A DNA stretch of 64,000 nt from positions 27,300 through 91,299 of the forward strand of contig JADFUC010000855.1 in NCBI GenBank assembly GCA_019722365.1. Direction: 5' to 3'. Of the stretch, positions 1 to 11,852 are shown one piece after another. The notes beneath the pieces are model-generated. The model saw nothing but the letters and a program-made list of their open reading frames with translations, made no database searches and was not told the DNA's origin. The position numbers and the translations under genes are program-made. The DNA comes from Lithospermum erythrorhizon. Its lineage: Eukaryota > Streptophyta > Magnoliopsida > Boraginales > Boraginaceae. Positions within the stretch are counted from its first letter, which is position 1. Each line of letters begins with the position of its first letter.

Positions 1-2046
1 TGGCACTTCACTAAGTGCCCCTTTATTTCGGCGAAAGCAGATCCTCGGCCGCCTCGATCGCTCCTAGAGACCTAGGCATAGCAGCCCGCCCACGAGAGAA
101 TAGAATTAGGCTATTAAGGCGAGTGAATACAAATATCTGATTTGGTCCCTCGTATATTTTGGGCCGATATATATATATACACAATTATTAACCAAGTTAC
201 ATAATGAATAACTGTCCACAAGTCACATGAGATAATACACGTGAGCCTCTGACCACGGATAACATACTCATCCCCATGGAAACGGTCCTAACACAAAATC
301 ATCAAATGAGAATCCACCTCCAAATAATACACATATGAGGAATCAGCTCCAAATAATACACATATGAGGAATCCGCTCAAATAGCTACGTATAGGAATCC
401 GCCTCAAATAATCGGATAGGGCCTCACGCTCCCGTCACTCCCGGCCGAGCTACACCCCTCAATGTGCATATCGCTTGAACCTCCCGAATCGCGACCCACA
501 CGATATACACGCGCCAGAGCACCGGTCGAGTCACCTTGACTCCGCCAGTAACACATAAATCAATGACACATTGACACACGACCACACCACGGCTACGATA
601 CATACTTATATAGCACACGGTCCACCCAGCGGTCCTCGCTAATATAATCATGTTACATGTTATCTCGCTGATATAAGTCACTAATCACTAATATCTCGTT
701 ATGAATTATAGTCACCGATTATCTCATAATATAACTTAAAATCTCCATTACTTCATCATATGAATCGAGAATCAAAATGTACATAATATCAATGTATCTC
801 AATTATTTCAAGTATAACTCGAAATCTCAATTTCCACATAATATAAGGTCATGGTCACCTTGATACACGTATCCGAATAATCTCAAAATATCATGTAGTA
901 TGCAACATATTATATATAAGAGGTTCCCATCGTGAATTTGTACTCACCTCGAAGTCAAAAGTAGTAGCAACGGCACTAGAGCGGTCTTGGGTGCTAGATC
1001 CCATTTCGATTCTATTCAAAGAAATTAGATATTATAATCGTTCCATAGAGTCCTCTCTTAACATATATGTGTACCCCCAGTGTTATACCCACGTCTCACG
1101 GATTAATTTATAACTCTTAGCAAGGATTCTATTCCCGAGTTGATATCAATTTATAACATTAAACATGCTTATATTCAAATCGCCAACTTATGAAATCTAG
1201 GTATTCGTCATCGCTTTAATTACTCAATGACTAACCTCTAAACACATTCCTAAACAACAGTGTCAATTGACAACTAATTAATTCATTAAATACAACCTCA
1301 ATACAAGCACCCAGTGTATCTGAACTTTCCCAAACTTTCTCGACCCAGTCCACAACTTATTCTATCGAGCCAACAATTCTATACCCCAAAATCAGCTATA
1401 TTCTAGTCCCACCATCCTCATATTATCATTTAAAGTCAATTGCTTGAGAGAAAAAGTCAATAAAGTCAACATCAACTTACAACACTTTCCAATCCAATAA
1501 CTACTCAAATGCTTTCTAATCACCATGGATACTTGGATATGATACTATAACATAATAACATCCAAATCTAAAAGTCAACATAAAAGTCAAACTCTTATAT
1601 AGTCAACTATAGCTCCAAATAATGAAATTTTGAAGGTTAAAGATCATACCTTTGATGTGAGAGATAGGAAAACGAGGTTATTAAAATTTAGGTCCCACAG
1701 ATTTGCCAAGAAAATGAAAAAAAAAAAATGGAAGGGGAGAGGGATGGTTCGGCCAAGCTTAAGAGGGAAGAAGAAGATTTTTGGTTTGTGATAAGCTTTA
1801 CAATAGGATAAATATAAGTATAGTGGGGTTAGGTGGGAAGTGGGACCCTCAAGGGTAGTTTGGTCAAGTTTGGTTTGCTATAGCAGCTTAACACTCGGTT
1901 TACCAACAAAATTCGAACAGAGTCCAATTAAATTTCTATTCTCAAAATATATTATCGCCCAACCCATGTAATCATTATTCATAAAGAAAATTTTACTTTA
2001 ATGCAAAACACTCGGCCCGGTATTAAATCATCTTAAGGAAATTGCC
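1..2046 (-). mobile_element. LTR relic, gypsy family C (window-edge copy)
   Basis: This stretch follows, with many indels, the order of blocks seen in the better-bounded LTRs at 55418-57777 and 61707-64000. The shared blocks are the 'cctaggcata' block near 70, the run of 'gaatccgcctcaaataatacac' motifs at 300-410, the block with a GGTCCCAT-like word near 930, and the series of 'aaagtcaac' words at 1440-1600. The window begins inside the LTR, so its first ~330 bases are missing. Orientation is inferred from the other copies, whose internal regions are on the minus strand. It has no coding potential; the short minus-strand ORF at 424-681 is LTR sequence, not a gene. Confidence 0.7.
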
Positions 2047-2059
2047 TCTGGGCAGGGTT

Positions 2060-3931
2060 ATTTCAGGACTACAAAGGTCATACAACATGATTCCACGGGA
2101 AGTCTCGAGACATAATACGTGAAGATATAATAGAAGGTTTCAAAAACACACAATTCGAGAAAATCAATAGACTTCGACAACTGACTAAAACTCTGAGTCA
2201 AGCCAAACCTCACATCTCGTATCCCGCGTTATACCATCTACATGCGCGTATGCTCAATCCGTCTACTGCGAGGAATGGACTAATCAATAATCACCCGCGC
2301 CTCTGACGGTATATGGCCAAAACCGTGCTTATACACAAAGTATAAGGCACACCGCACTTATACACAAAGTATAAGGCACGTCGCTCATCGCTAGTCTGAG
2401 GCACCGCTCTTATACACTAAGTATAAGGCACACCGCTCTTATACACTAAGTATAAGGTAATATGCGTCGCATATCACGCGAGGAAGGAGAGTCACCTAAT
2501 CCCCATCATCCCAACATAGTTCAAATCCACGATACTCAATCCTTTTCAATTAAATACATGCTTTAACATTCTTTCTGGTAACCAGCACTCTACTCCCAGA
2601 ACTGATATCAAGCACCACGGCTAAAACATCTCACAATCGTAAAGTCAAACACAATGTGACAAGGCCACGAAATCATAAGTGCCGACAAGGCCACGATGAA
2701 ATATAAGTTGGGAGTTGAGCTGTATTGCACCTCAGCGATCTTGGCGCCCTGAAATATAATCACATAATCATATAAACGAGTTACATGTATGTCATTATCA
2801 CGTAATCATAACACAATAACATGTTCACACAATTTATAATGAATAAAGTAAAAAGTAACACCCTTGAGATAAGTATACCTGCACTAGCCCATGAAACGCT
2901 TGGCGAAAACTGATCGAATGCTTACTTTTCCCACGATCAGCCTTCATAACACCCAAAATAATAATCAAGACTTATTACTATACCGGCATTCTAGAAGATA
3001 CATAACCAACTCTTAGTGGAACTATTTCCAAAGCAGTCTAACATGACGGATAACTATGAATTATAATATCATGGACCCAGCGGCCATTCAGTCCCCGCTA
3101 AAATTCATCTATCGCTTTAACATTTCAAATCAACTTATAAGTCATTCTAATTAATCGGAGTCCTAATTAACAACCTATACTCGAAGTATCAATTATAACT
3201 CAACTTGGAATTAACACTTTTTCGACATAACTCGGCTTTAATCAATTTTAAATCACCCGATTTAATATCGCAATAACTATAATAAGGTCAACATAACCTC
3301 CTACGACAAGTCTTAGAAAATATATTAAAAATTAAGCTTGAAAACCTAAAAGTCAACCCGGCCATAACATCCTCAAGCGACCTCTAAATCAATTAATAAA
3401 GCCTTATACGTCGCGAGAACCCATAACGACTAAGATTCATCATAAAATTGAATTATGAAAAAGTCAACTAAAAGTCAACTGTCAAACCCAAAGTATCTCG
3501 AAAGACTTGAAATTTCTTACCTTAACTCGAAAGAGAATGATGGGGAAAAGATATTCTCTGACCGATCTTAGTTTGTGACAATCGAGAGAGAGAAATGGAA
3601 AATGAAATTTTTTTTTTAAGGGGAGGGTCAATATCTCGGCCAAAGAGAGGAGAAAAAGATAGTAGTGTTTGATTATGATGATGTAAGATAAGCATGGTTA
3701 GATATTTAAAAACTCAGAATTAAAATTAGGTTTCGGTTAATTATGCTTATCATTGCTTAAATCTCCTGAACCGATTCCAGATAAAATATTCCATTGCAAA
3801 ACTACTAAATTATAAATGTAATTCGGCTAAAAATTTCACGAAATAATATTATCGTGAGATTATTTATACTATCCCAGGTCCAGCATGGAATCGAAAAATT
3901 TAAATTTTTTTTTAAATGGCAGTTTATTACA
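2060..3931 (-). mobile_element. LTR relic, gypsy family A (3' three quarters)
   Basis: This matches the LTRs at 30992-33496 and 36909-39517 from about 560 bases into the LTR onward. Shared blocks are 'acataatacgtgaagatata', the TATAC/GTATA tandem repeat, 'ggcgccctgaaatataatca', the 'aaagtcaac' words and 'aaaatgaaattttttt'. It ends at 3931 in the terminal word 'attaca', matching the ends of the other copies. The first part of the LTR is missing and is replaced by the family C LTR that abuts it near 2050. No internal region follows, so this is a truncated or solo LTR. Confidence 0.75.
2326..2458. repeat. Tandem repeat of ~29-30 bp with TTATAC/GTATAA palindrome
   Basis: Four units contain 'ttatacactaagtataa' (or the variant with 'acaaa'), separated by 'ggcacaccgctc'. 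Each unit is an inverted repeat of TTATAC and GTATAA around a five-base loop. The same array lies at the same place in every A-type LTR of the window. Confidence 0.85.
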
Positions 3932-5389
3932 TCCCTAAGTTTTATCTGATTGGCCAAGACTTTTGAGGACTCATTTAGGGAACTGGAGCAAGTCCCCTAT
4001 GTCGCCGTTCTTTGGACTTGAGCAACCGAGGATTTGGTGAGCACCACGAGTCCAGAAACAGAATCGACTACGGGTTCAGTAGCCGTTAGGGTTTCGGGAC
4101 ATGGTAAAGTCCACTTTACAAATTTTAATACTTTTCGGCGGCTCTTATAAGAAGCCAATTCAAGGCAACTTTTAACCTAACTTTCGCGGGCTAACACTTT
4201 TGATTTTTGAAGCTTCATTTGAGAACTTTCAAAAGCAAAAGGGCACTCTAGATTATTCACGAATTAGAATTATAGGATTTCATAGTGTTTTGTTCATTCA
4301 ATTATTGATTGTAGTTTCATTGAAATCCACAGGTTTAAATCTTGGAGTTGCTTGTCGGGAGATTAAGGTATTGAAATCGGTAGTAACCGGGTTTTCTAGC
4401 ATTGCTAAATTTGTGACCATTTTGTAGTGGGTTGCGTGCTTATGCGAACTCGGAGTTATCTTTTTCATAGTGGTGATTGTTCCCCAATCCAGGGGTTGGA
4501 AAGCAGCGATCGAGCATAGGAAACCGAGGCTTCGTTAAAATTGGTAGGTTGTTTTATACTTGTCTTTTGTTTCATTTACTTTATTTTGGTATTTTATATT
4601 GTTGTTTTCATTTTATTTATTCCTCGTTATTTATTATAAATAATTGGTTTATTATTCTTATTTGTAATTCAACCGTTATTTTAAAAGTCCCAAAAAGATA
4701 GTGTAATCCTTATTCACCCCTCTCTAAGAATAGTATTCCGCACAACACAATTGAATTTGGCAATTGCTCTTGGTTATTAATAAATGAAATGATTTTTTAA
4801 ACCCCACCCCACCGCCCCATAAACGAGGAAATGTTGTTCTTATGTTCAAGTTTTAATTTCAAATTGCTACCATATTTGAATCAACGAGGAATTTGACAAT
4901 TGCTTTTATCTCTAAATCAAAGGTTTAATTACAAATTACAATAGGTTTGCATGTTTTTTTAACCTGCTCTAAATGTATTCAATAAAATTTCAATCTAATT
5001 ATAAATTTGTATTGCTCTTATGTTTAGGGGTAAATTGAAATGATAGATCCTTTAGGGAACAATTTAAATTAAACATAGTTGAGTGAAAGTTGAAATAATG
5101 AATAGTTCGATTATCAAAATAAAATGATTGTAATAATTGAGGGGCGTATAGATAATTAAGAATATTTACATCACCTTTCTTAAAATTTACTCAAAACAAT
5201 CACTCTTTTAATTTTGGGATCAAAGTTGTATGTATGTTCTTAGTAAGAAGATTTCCTATTATTCACTCCAAACTTGAAAATTTAATATTTCAAATATCTC
5301 AATATAAATTTGTTATAAAATTAAGTTTTAAAAAGTATGAAATAATATATTAAATATGAGTGTTGAATGAAAGATATTTTTAATTTATA
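3932..5389. other. AT-rich gene-free stretch, possible retroelement relic
   Basis: No gene is supported. Two plus-strand ORFs of about 75 codons (4200-4427 and 4477-4701) match no family I recognise. The words 'ccccaatccaggggttgg' near 4480 and 'ttattcacccctctctaag' near 4710 resemble sequence seen near copia-type LTR ends in plants, so a copia relic is possible but unproven. The stretch from 4740 to 5389 is plain AT-rich sequence. Confidence 0.35.
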
Positions 5390-5605
5390 CTCCCTTCGAT
5401 CCTAAAAGATTGTCTATTTTTAACTTTTTAATAGTAGAACTTTAACCGTGAGAATTACAACACAAATTAAATTATTAGAGTCTGCAATCAAATATTATAA
5501 ACCATTCCCCCACCACCACCACCACCATTCCCACAAATTTGTCTTTTCAAGGAGAGGATGTGGTAGTATAGTGAAAAAAAAGGTATGCTAAAAATTAAAA
5601 GGGAG
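5390..5605. mobile_element. Decayed Stowaway-like MITE
   Basis: It starts after a TA with CTCCCTTCGATCC and ends in AAAAGGGAG, matching the Stowaway (Tc1/mariner) terminal consensus CTCCCTCCGT. Length is about 216 bp. The left TA is present, but the right flank reads TG, so the duplication has decayed. The internal words 'actttttaatag' are shared with the MITE at 11375-11603. Confidence 0.55.
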
Positions 5606-5639
5606 TGTTGACTTGTGGTAATCCTCCAAATCTCTCCTT

Positions 5640-5794
5640 ATAATTCGATGTTACTTCGGTTTTAACTTATTTACGACAACTAACTTCGAACATTAACATT
5701 CCACGAGCATAAAATATTTAGTGGTTCAAATTCACGGAAACAAATTTAAAATCTCATATTTTTAGTTTATTTTATTAACGAGTGATTCACAGGT
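5640..5794 (-). mobile_element. Terminal fragment of a family B gypsy LTR
   Basis: This aligns with the last ~150 bases of the LTR at 27859-30276. Shared words are 'cggttttaactta', 'cgacaa', 'aacattaacattc', 'aaaatatt', 'aatctcatatttttagttta' and 'taacgagt'. It ends near 5794, exactly where LINE sequence begins, so the two elements abut. Confidence 0.65.
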
Positions 5795-5829
5795 TTCTGA
5801 GACCACTTTCGGAGTTTAATCATAACAAT

Positions 5830-6810
5830 TTAAATTGAGCACCACCGACGCGGTTTGGGAGGATGAACATTGAACAAGCGACCACCCCAAGGTCCCCCGC
5901 TTCCGGTGTTGAGCATCATGCGAGCGGACAATGATAGCGAAGCCCGATGATTATCTGTTGGGCGATCCCGCCAGAAAGCAATACGGTTGTTCGTAGTACT
6001 TAGCTTTATTGCGGCCAACACATGTATTCTGAAATTAAGGCGGGCATGAGGCGGCGAATTATGACCATTATCGGCAAGTAAGACTCCAAGCTTTAAAAAC
6101 AAGATGAATATAGTGAAAATGCGCTTCGTAGCGAAAATCCACATAATGATCGAGACACGAATACTTGATCGAATTGTTGAGGAAAGGCGTGATTGGGAGC
6201 TTTAATGGCTGACAACGGCATTTAAAGCAAAGCGAATACCCTTGCGATGGAGGAGAGAATCAATAGGCAGCCAACTTTTCAAGACACGCCAGACCAAGAA
6301 AGACATCTTTTTAGGGATAGAAGAGGCCCAGATAGCGGAGTAGATAGGGGAGGACTGGGAGAGGGGTGTCGGATACCATCATAAGCTTCTTAAGCGAAAT
6401 CGATATTGTTGGAAAGCTTCCACAGAGGAATATCATCAGAATTAGAAGCAATGTGGAACTGGTGGATCTCCTCCCTCACGAGCAGAGGCCCACCGCTGGT
6501 CAAGATTCGAAACCCCATTGACGAGAAATCTTTAATATGATGGATACAAGCTCATTTCCCGGAGAATTAAGGGGACCCCGGAAGGAAGCCAAGTCGGCCA
6601 GTTACAATCCCCGCGATGCACTTGTGTAAATGATGCCAGCTCTCCTTGAATATCAACCGGGCGTTTCCAAATGTCACACGAGAGTGAGCGGGGTGAACGC
6701 TTGGGTGAAAGAGGGTGGCGTTCCTACGGTATTGCTTGGCGTAAAACTTACTCAGCCAGGTGCTTGCCCGCCCATGACTGTGAACGAGTCTTAAACATGC
6801 GAGCATCACA
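5830..6810 (-). pseudogene. LINE ORF2 C-terminal region, broken
   Basis: The minus-strand reading at 6567-6809 includes a piece like 'STWLSKFYAKQYRRNATLF' followed by 'HPSVHPAHSRVTF'. It corresponds to the plant LINE ORF2 stretch after the reverse transcriptase, usually read as LxxxxxS-LWxxVLxAKY. Near 5990 'NNRIAFWRDR' resembles the later 'G-x-SIxFWxDxW' zone. The pieces lie in different frames. The C-terminal role in plant LINEs is poorly known; an RNase H or zinc-knuckle region is possible. Confidence 0.65.
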
Positions 6811-6989
6811 GATGTCCTCGAGAGCGGCGAAAATTCAAACCCCTTGACGGGGACGGCAGGCGCCCCAATGACACAGAGTAGAATCCCCCGAAAGGAATTT
6901 ATTCAACATAATTTCCACTCTCCCGAACACGTTGAAGGCATGCTGCATGGCTTGAATAAAGTAGAGAGGAAAGGTAGAAAGAGCGGTGA

Positions 6990-8110
6990 ATAAGGTAATT
7001 TACCCCAAAGAAAGATCATTATGTACTTGAGAGGAGACCGTGTTGCGGATTTTATCGAAGCGGAGTCAAACAGCTATTTGCTTTTTACCCTTGAAGATCG
7101 AATGCCACGATAAGTAAAGGTAGGACTCCTTTTGAACCCGATCGCCCTCGAAACCACAACGACCCGGGTCAGCAGCTTACTCGGAGACAATGCCACGAAC
7201 TCTTTTTGACGATTAATCACGCCCGACCTGATTGATAATGCTACAGAAACCCATGATCGATCAAGAGAAGAATTTAACCATTCTTGAAACGATACTTGAT
7301 CATCGGCGAAGGCCAAACATAGAGCAGAATATTGCGGCTAGAGTATAACCAATTTGGGATGAGTAATGCACTGATAAGCGAAACCCACGAGAAGATACTG
7401 TAGGCAATGATAAATAAGGAAGGAGAGAGCGGGTCCCACGAGCGAACCCCCTTGGTGGACTTGAAATACCCCGTCAACTCACCATTCCAACATAATCGGG
7501 AACCGGGCATTCCCAGTCCCTGTCAGTCAGCGTCCATGAAGCCAGGCACCACGGAGGATTAAACACGATCCCCGAAATAACATGTCAAAGGCCTTGGTGT
7601 ATCCGACGGTGGCGCATTGCCCCGGTCTTGCCATTGTCAATATGATGAACCAACTCCTGAGCCAAAAGAATATTATCCTGAATAAGCACGCGCCGCCCTT
7701 GAACCCGGTCCCCGAAAAATCGAGAGATAATCTTAGGGGAGAAGAGAGAGAGTACGGAGTTGAGTTTTAGTAATAATTTTATTGGTGAAGTTGCATAAAG
7801 CGATAGGAATGAGATTCTCAGGTTACGGCATCCTCACGTTTAAGCAGGAATCGAAGTAATAACGGTAGATGTGAAACTCCGAGAGCGCGGCACGGAGAAA
7901 TAGCAAAACGGCGTTAAAGACATCCCTCGAATCAAAGCCCAAAGTATGGAAAGAAAACCCCATTAAAACCATCCGGACCGGCACTATCTTTGTCCGAAAG
8001 AAACCATCTCCGCCCCGATTCATCCACCGAAGAAAGCCGAGCAGGCGTATCCTCACCATAGTGATAAGAGGATACGGTCAATGAGATCCACCTCAGCCAT
8101 GACTGATATT
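6990..8110 (-). pseudogene. LINE reverse transcriptase, broken
   Basis: The minus strand carries the LINE RT landmarks in order. 'SRDVFNAVLLFLRAA' is at 7823-8059 (the V-x-NAVLxFF zone before the fingers), 'GELTGYFKSTKGVRSWDPLSP' at 7390-7500 (the G-x-RQGDPLSP block, with QG changed to SW), and 'FADD' near 7300-7316 (the catalytic FADD), followed by a degraded 'FRYLG'-like stretch. They occur in different frames with stops between them, so the enzyme is dead. The FADD aspartates survive. Confidence 0.8.
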
Positions 8111-8399
8111 AGATTGAAAGTCGACTTAAAGTGATTAACAACGAATCACGTTAAGAGGTAGCGTCGGTGACCAATCCAATGATAAGAGTACCCGACAATA
8201 GGCCCCATTTACGGCGTATTTGCTTAACCGAGGCGGTAGAAAGCGGTGAACTGTCACCCTACTAGCCCGGCGAATACCAGCACTACATTTGCCGGTAAGC
8301 CTCCTCCATAGCCAAATAAACGGATGGTTAGCTTTAGCTTTCGGCGGATTCGCCATCAGAGGCATGACCCGGAAGCCTCGAATACCTACGAAATCATCA

Positions 8400-9245
8400 C
8401 TGCTCTTCCGCTCTCAGCAGTGTGAAAACATTCCCAAACACCACACGATTCCAAGTCCAAAGGCAAGATTTGAGAGATTTAAGTTTGGTGGCAAGAACAT
8501 GGCGGATCCCCGAGCAAGGACCAGGCCGAGGTTCTATGACAACGGATAAGGGTGTGATGCAACCATGTTTTGAAAGCGGAAGAACCACTAGGAACACCTT
8601 CGTCATGCGAATCGGTGAAGGAGAGCAATGATCGGAACCGGTTTTGTAGAGTCTGGGATATTCAAAGCGACAAGGCAGTCCAAGCCGAGCTGAGTCTGCT
8701 GTGACCACATCCAGTATCTAGGAAGCAGTGCCATTGGTCAAGTATATGGACCCCACAAGCCCAGCGTCAAAGATGGCAATCCGAGAGACATTGCGAGAAA
8801 TCGACATGGAAACATCGTGGGCGTTGCCCCCAGGCCTTCGTCCCGGCAGCGGTAATTTGTTGAAGTGCCCAGCGATCCGAGTGGAAGTTTAACATAGCGA
8901 ATGTCCGCCCAAAGGTTGCGGCGGCTGGGGCACATTACAAGCCGCATAAATCATAGTGATAAAGGGAAGTCTTTAAGAAAGGTTGTGGACCGCTTGAATG
9001 AACATGTTGACGATAGTTACTGCTTGAGCGGTAACCTCGACCACGAGTTCCAGAATAACCAAATATGCCCCGAAATACTACCGAAACAATGATCAAAGTT
9101 GAACTTTTTACGGAATATGAATCTTGTCGTTGCTGATCTTAGGCTCTTGAACAGCCAGGAAATCAAATTTATGGGTTTAACTTTTTGGGGTTTTGATTCC
9201 TCGCAGGGTTGGATTGTACCAATCCACCTCGGGTTCGACATAAAA
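8400..9245 (-). pseudogene. LINE endonuclease (AP-like) and linker, broken
   Basis: The minus-strand reading at 8397-8708 has 'TGSDHCSP', the AP-endonuclease SDH motif that closes the LINE endonuclease domain. It is followed after a gap by 'LATKLKSLKSCLWTWNRVVFGNVF', a typical linker between endonuclease and RT in plant LINEs. Weaker upstream pieces lie at 8738-8947 and 9017-9241. The frames differ. The domain would nick target DNA for target-primed reverse transcription. Confidence 0.75.
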
Positions 9246-10199
9246 TTTTAGGCGTCGTAAAATTTGGGATCAAGAGAATTGTCAATAAGTTGCTTTCGGC
9301 CGAGGCGTCATCAAGGGCGATTAGCGAGGCAACATTTTCGGACTATTATTTTTATCGAATCTTTTAAATTGGAAGGAGAAATAGGAGCTACTCATTATGA
9401 TGGAGTCATTAATCTCCTCGAGGTCGGTAAATTTTATGATCTCGGCGTTCGTCTCAGTTGGTCAACTATCTCCCCACAGGAAGCCTCCAGGCTATGTGAA
9501 GTCAGCCTTGATATCTTGAGGTTGGTCGGGTCATGAGGGATCAACATTGGTACTCACGATTGGCCGTAGGGGTTGAGAACCGTCGGGTTGGTCGCGTCTG
9601 GTCCACTAAAGGCAAGCAGTTTTTGGTGAGGACCACCTCGGGGCGAACTTTCTTTTGATTAAGGCGTTCAATCCCGTTTCACGAATAGCCCGCTCCCCTA
9701 CGAGGCGGAAGGCTTGGGAAACTGCGAGAATCATCGTTATTGTCGGAGCGGATGCGAAGTGGAGGCAATATTATCGGTAGTTTTAGAGTCTTAGAGAATT
9801 TGGGCGACTTTGGGGTTTATGCGCTCTTCTTATATTACGGCGCTTCGCGTACGTGGGTTTTAAGTCCCGTACCCGTCTTACCTATCTCCTTTGCATTCTT
9901 TCCCGCTCGAAATCACGCTTGCAATTGTGACAAAATGACCCGTATGAAAACATTTACTACATGTGTAGAGGAATTTCATCGTCTTGAACTTCTTTGCCAA
10001 AAGCCGTTATTATCAGGAAATCGTCATCCTCAAAACCTTGAACTTTATCCACTAGGCTTAGAAACATCGATTCCTTGAAGCGACGCCAAGTTTGACACGA
10101 TTAGTATTAGGCGTCGATCCTAAAGGGGCTTGCAGTAGTCGCAACCCGATAAAGACTGCTTCCTCGTATAAGAAAATAGGAAGCGGGAAAATAGACAAG

Positions 10200-11189
10200 C
10201 AGGGGTTAAGGCAGACTCCTTAGAAGAGTCAAAATCAGCCGTCCATTTAAAAATACGCATAGGATAATTTTTAATAAACCAAATAAAGGCAGCACCTGGC
10301 CAGTATAATCCTCAAGAAGGTCACATTCAATAATCAAATGTTTAGCATCATAGAGAGAGATATTATACGCACCTTTAAGCTTCAAAAGCAATGAAAACTC
10401 CTTTATGATGGCAATGGTAGGACGGCCATGAGAGAACTTACCGTGAGCGTCTTCGTAGTCCGGATATCGAACTTTGTCCTTTTTAAGATCGTATACTTGA
10501 ACTTTCTATCGTGCGTACCATAGGCTTCAAATCATGAGTTTCATGACAAGGGCGTGTATGGGGATGCTTCGGCCGTCTGATGAGGCGGGCCGAGGCGGCA
10601 TGCGCGTAGCTCGGCAATGCGTGGGGCCGCGTGTAGAAGCGAAAGGCTGGGCTTGGGCAGCGTAAGAGCGAGGCTGGCGAGGCGGGCAGTGGCGAGTGGG
10701 GCTGCGTGGCAATGGGTGGCGGATGTGGGCGGCATGGGCTTCGAGAGCTTGCGTGGTGGGCTTGCTTGAGGCGGGGCGTGGGGGTTGCGGGGTAGAGGCT
10801 GGGAATGGTGCGGAGGTAGTGACATGGCGGAGGCTCGAGGCGGGGACAGCGCGAGTTTACATGGTGGGTCGTGGGCCGAGGTAGGGCGCGTGTTTGAGAG
10901 TAGGGTTTGTGGTGGGTGGTGCGCGCATGTTGGGGAGGCTGCTTAGATGATGAGGAGGCTTGAGGCGGAGATGGTGTGCGGTGGGGGGAAGGCTTAGAGG
11001 CGGAGAGAGGCGCGCAATTTGGACAATGGCTTGAGCATGAGCGGTGGTGGGGTTGAGAGGCGGCGTTTGGCCAAGAATATTAGGTTTAGGGCTGAATGAT
11101 GTAGCGGCTTGACATTTGAGAGGGTCTCGGGCTCCGTCGGAGAAGTGCGGCCTGAAGGCCTGACGGCTGGCATTTAAATCTCCGGCCAT
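10200..11189 (-). pseudogene. LINE ORF1 with DUF4283-like domain, broken
   Basis: The minus strand opens at 11189 with a 110-codon reading ('MAGDLNASRQAFRPHF...') and continues into a proline-, alanine- and histidine-rich stretch at 10541-10825, an unusually GC-rich zone. At 10206-10391 it reads 'DAKHLIIECDLLEDYT', close to the DUF4283 region of plant LINE ORF1 proteins. A shifted frame beyond it suggests the usual 'R-V-F-x-W-x-x-x-F' strand. ORF1 would bind element RNA. Frameshifts separate the parts. Confidence 0.65.
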
Positions 11190-11374
11190 AGGGCCATGGG
11201 AGATGAAGCAAAAAAGAGGGTTGACTTGTAGAATGAGCGCGTTGACTTGAGAGTTTTATAACCTAAAAGTGGTTGAATTCACATAAAATCATTCACTTCC
11301 TTTTTATTACATGCTCCCCACAAATTCTCTGGCTTACGTATTTTTGCATTTTATATCTTTCATGCATACAAATA

Positions 11375-11603
11375 CTCCTACGGTTTCTAAAATATTGTCC
11401 ACTTTTGACTTTTTAACTTTTTAATAGTTGAGCTTTGTGTAAATATTTTGTTTGTATTGTATAATATGAGTTAAAAATATATTAATAAAGAATTTGACAT
11501 GTATTTTTTATTGATTTATTTTTTTGCGGACTCTGATATCAATTGTCCAACGCGTGAGTAGGTCTCTCTCGCACTTCGTCTGTAATCTTTATTTTATACG
11601 GAG
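11375..11603. mobile_element. Stowaway-like MITE just upstream of the flippase gene
   Basis: TA duplications at 11373-11374 and 11604-11605 flank inverted ends CTCCTACGG and CCGTATAAAAT-type sequence (plus-strand end 'atacggag'). At 229 bp and AT-rich, with no coding capacity, it fits Tc1/mariner-type Stowaway elements. It lies only about 100 bases upstream of the CT-rich leader of the flippase gene, so it is part of its proximal promoter. Confidence 0.7.
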
Positions 11604-11704
11604 TACTAATCATTTTCAACTTAACAGAATTAAGTAAATAAATTAAGTATACTTGTACTACTAATTATTTTCTATCCGCCCATTTACGTTTTCTTTATTT
11701 TCTT

Positions 11705-11708
<4 letters not shown>

Positions 11709-11740
<32 letters not shown>
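11709..11740 (+). repeat. (TC)n tract in the probable leader or core promoter
   Basis: Sixteen TC dinucleotides in an uninterrupted run. Pyrimidine-rich tracts of this kind are common around plant transcription starts and 5' leaders. The tract lies downstream of the MITE and upstream of the probable leader intron. The exact transcription start cannot be fixed from sequence. Confidence 0.75.
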
Positions 11741-11744
<4 letters not shown>

Positions 11745-11852
11745 GAGATCTCTTAAACATCAGCTAGTGTTTACCTCATTTATGATTATAGTCGTTATTG
11801 GATCTTTGTGTTTGTGATCCCCCTCGTCTCTTGTTGGCCTATTATCTCCCAG

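Larger units (their letters stand above)
5795..11215 (-). mobile_element. Decayed near full-length L1-type LINE
   Basis: Fragments in all three minus-strand frames fall in the order expected of a plant L1 element, read from high to low coordinate. An ORF1 start lies near 11189, a DUF4283-like ORF1 domain near 10206-10470, endonuclease pieces at 8400-9240, reverse transcriptase at 7000-8100 and the C-terminal region at 5830-6810. A total of about 5.4 kb suits a nearly complete copy. No poly(A) tail (poly-T on the plus strand) is visible at the low end, where an LTR fragment abuts. Many frameshifts and stops make it non-functional. Confidence 0.85.

Noticed and set aside
2326..2458. CRISPR-like repeat array
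   Set aside because: Units are contiguous tandem copies with no unique spacers, lie inside plant LTRs, and have no cas genes nearby.
4200..4701. Pair of plus-strand ORFs as a small gene
   Set aside because: Each is about 75 codons, there are no motifs, and they lie in a likely retroelement relic.
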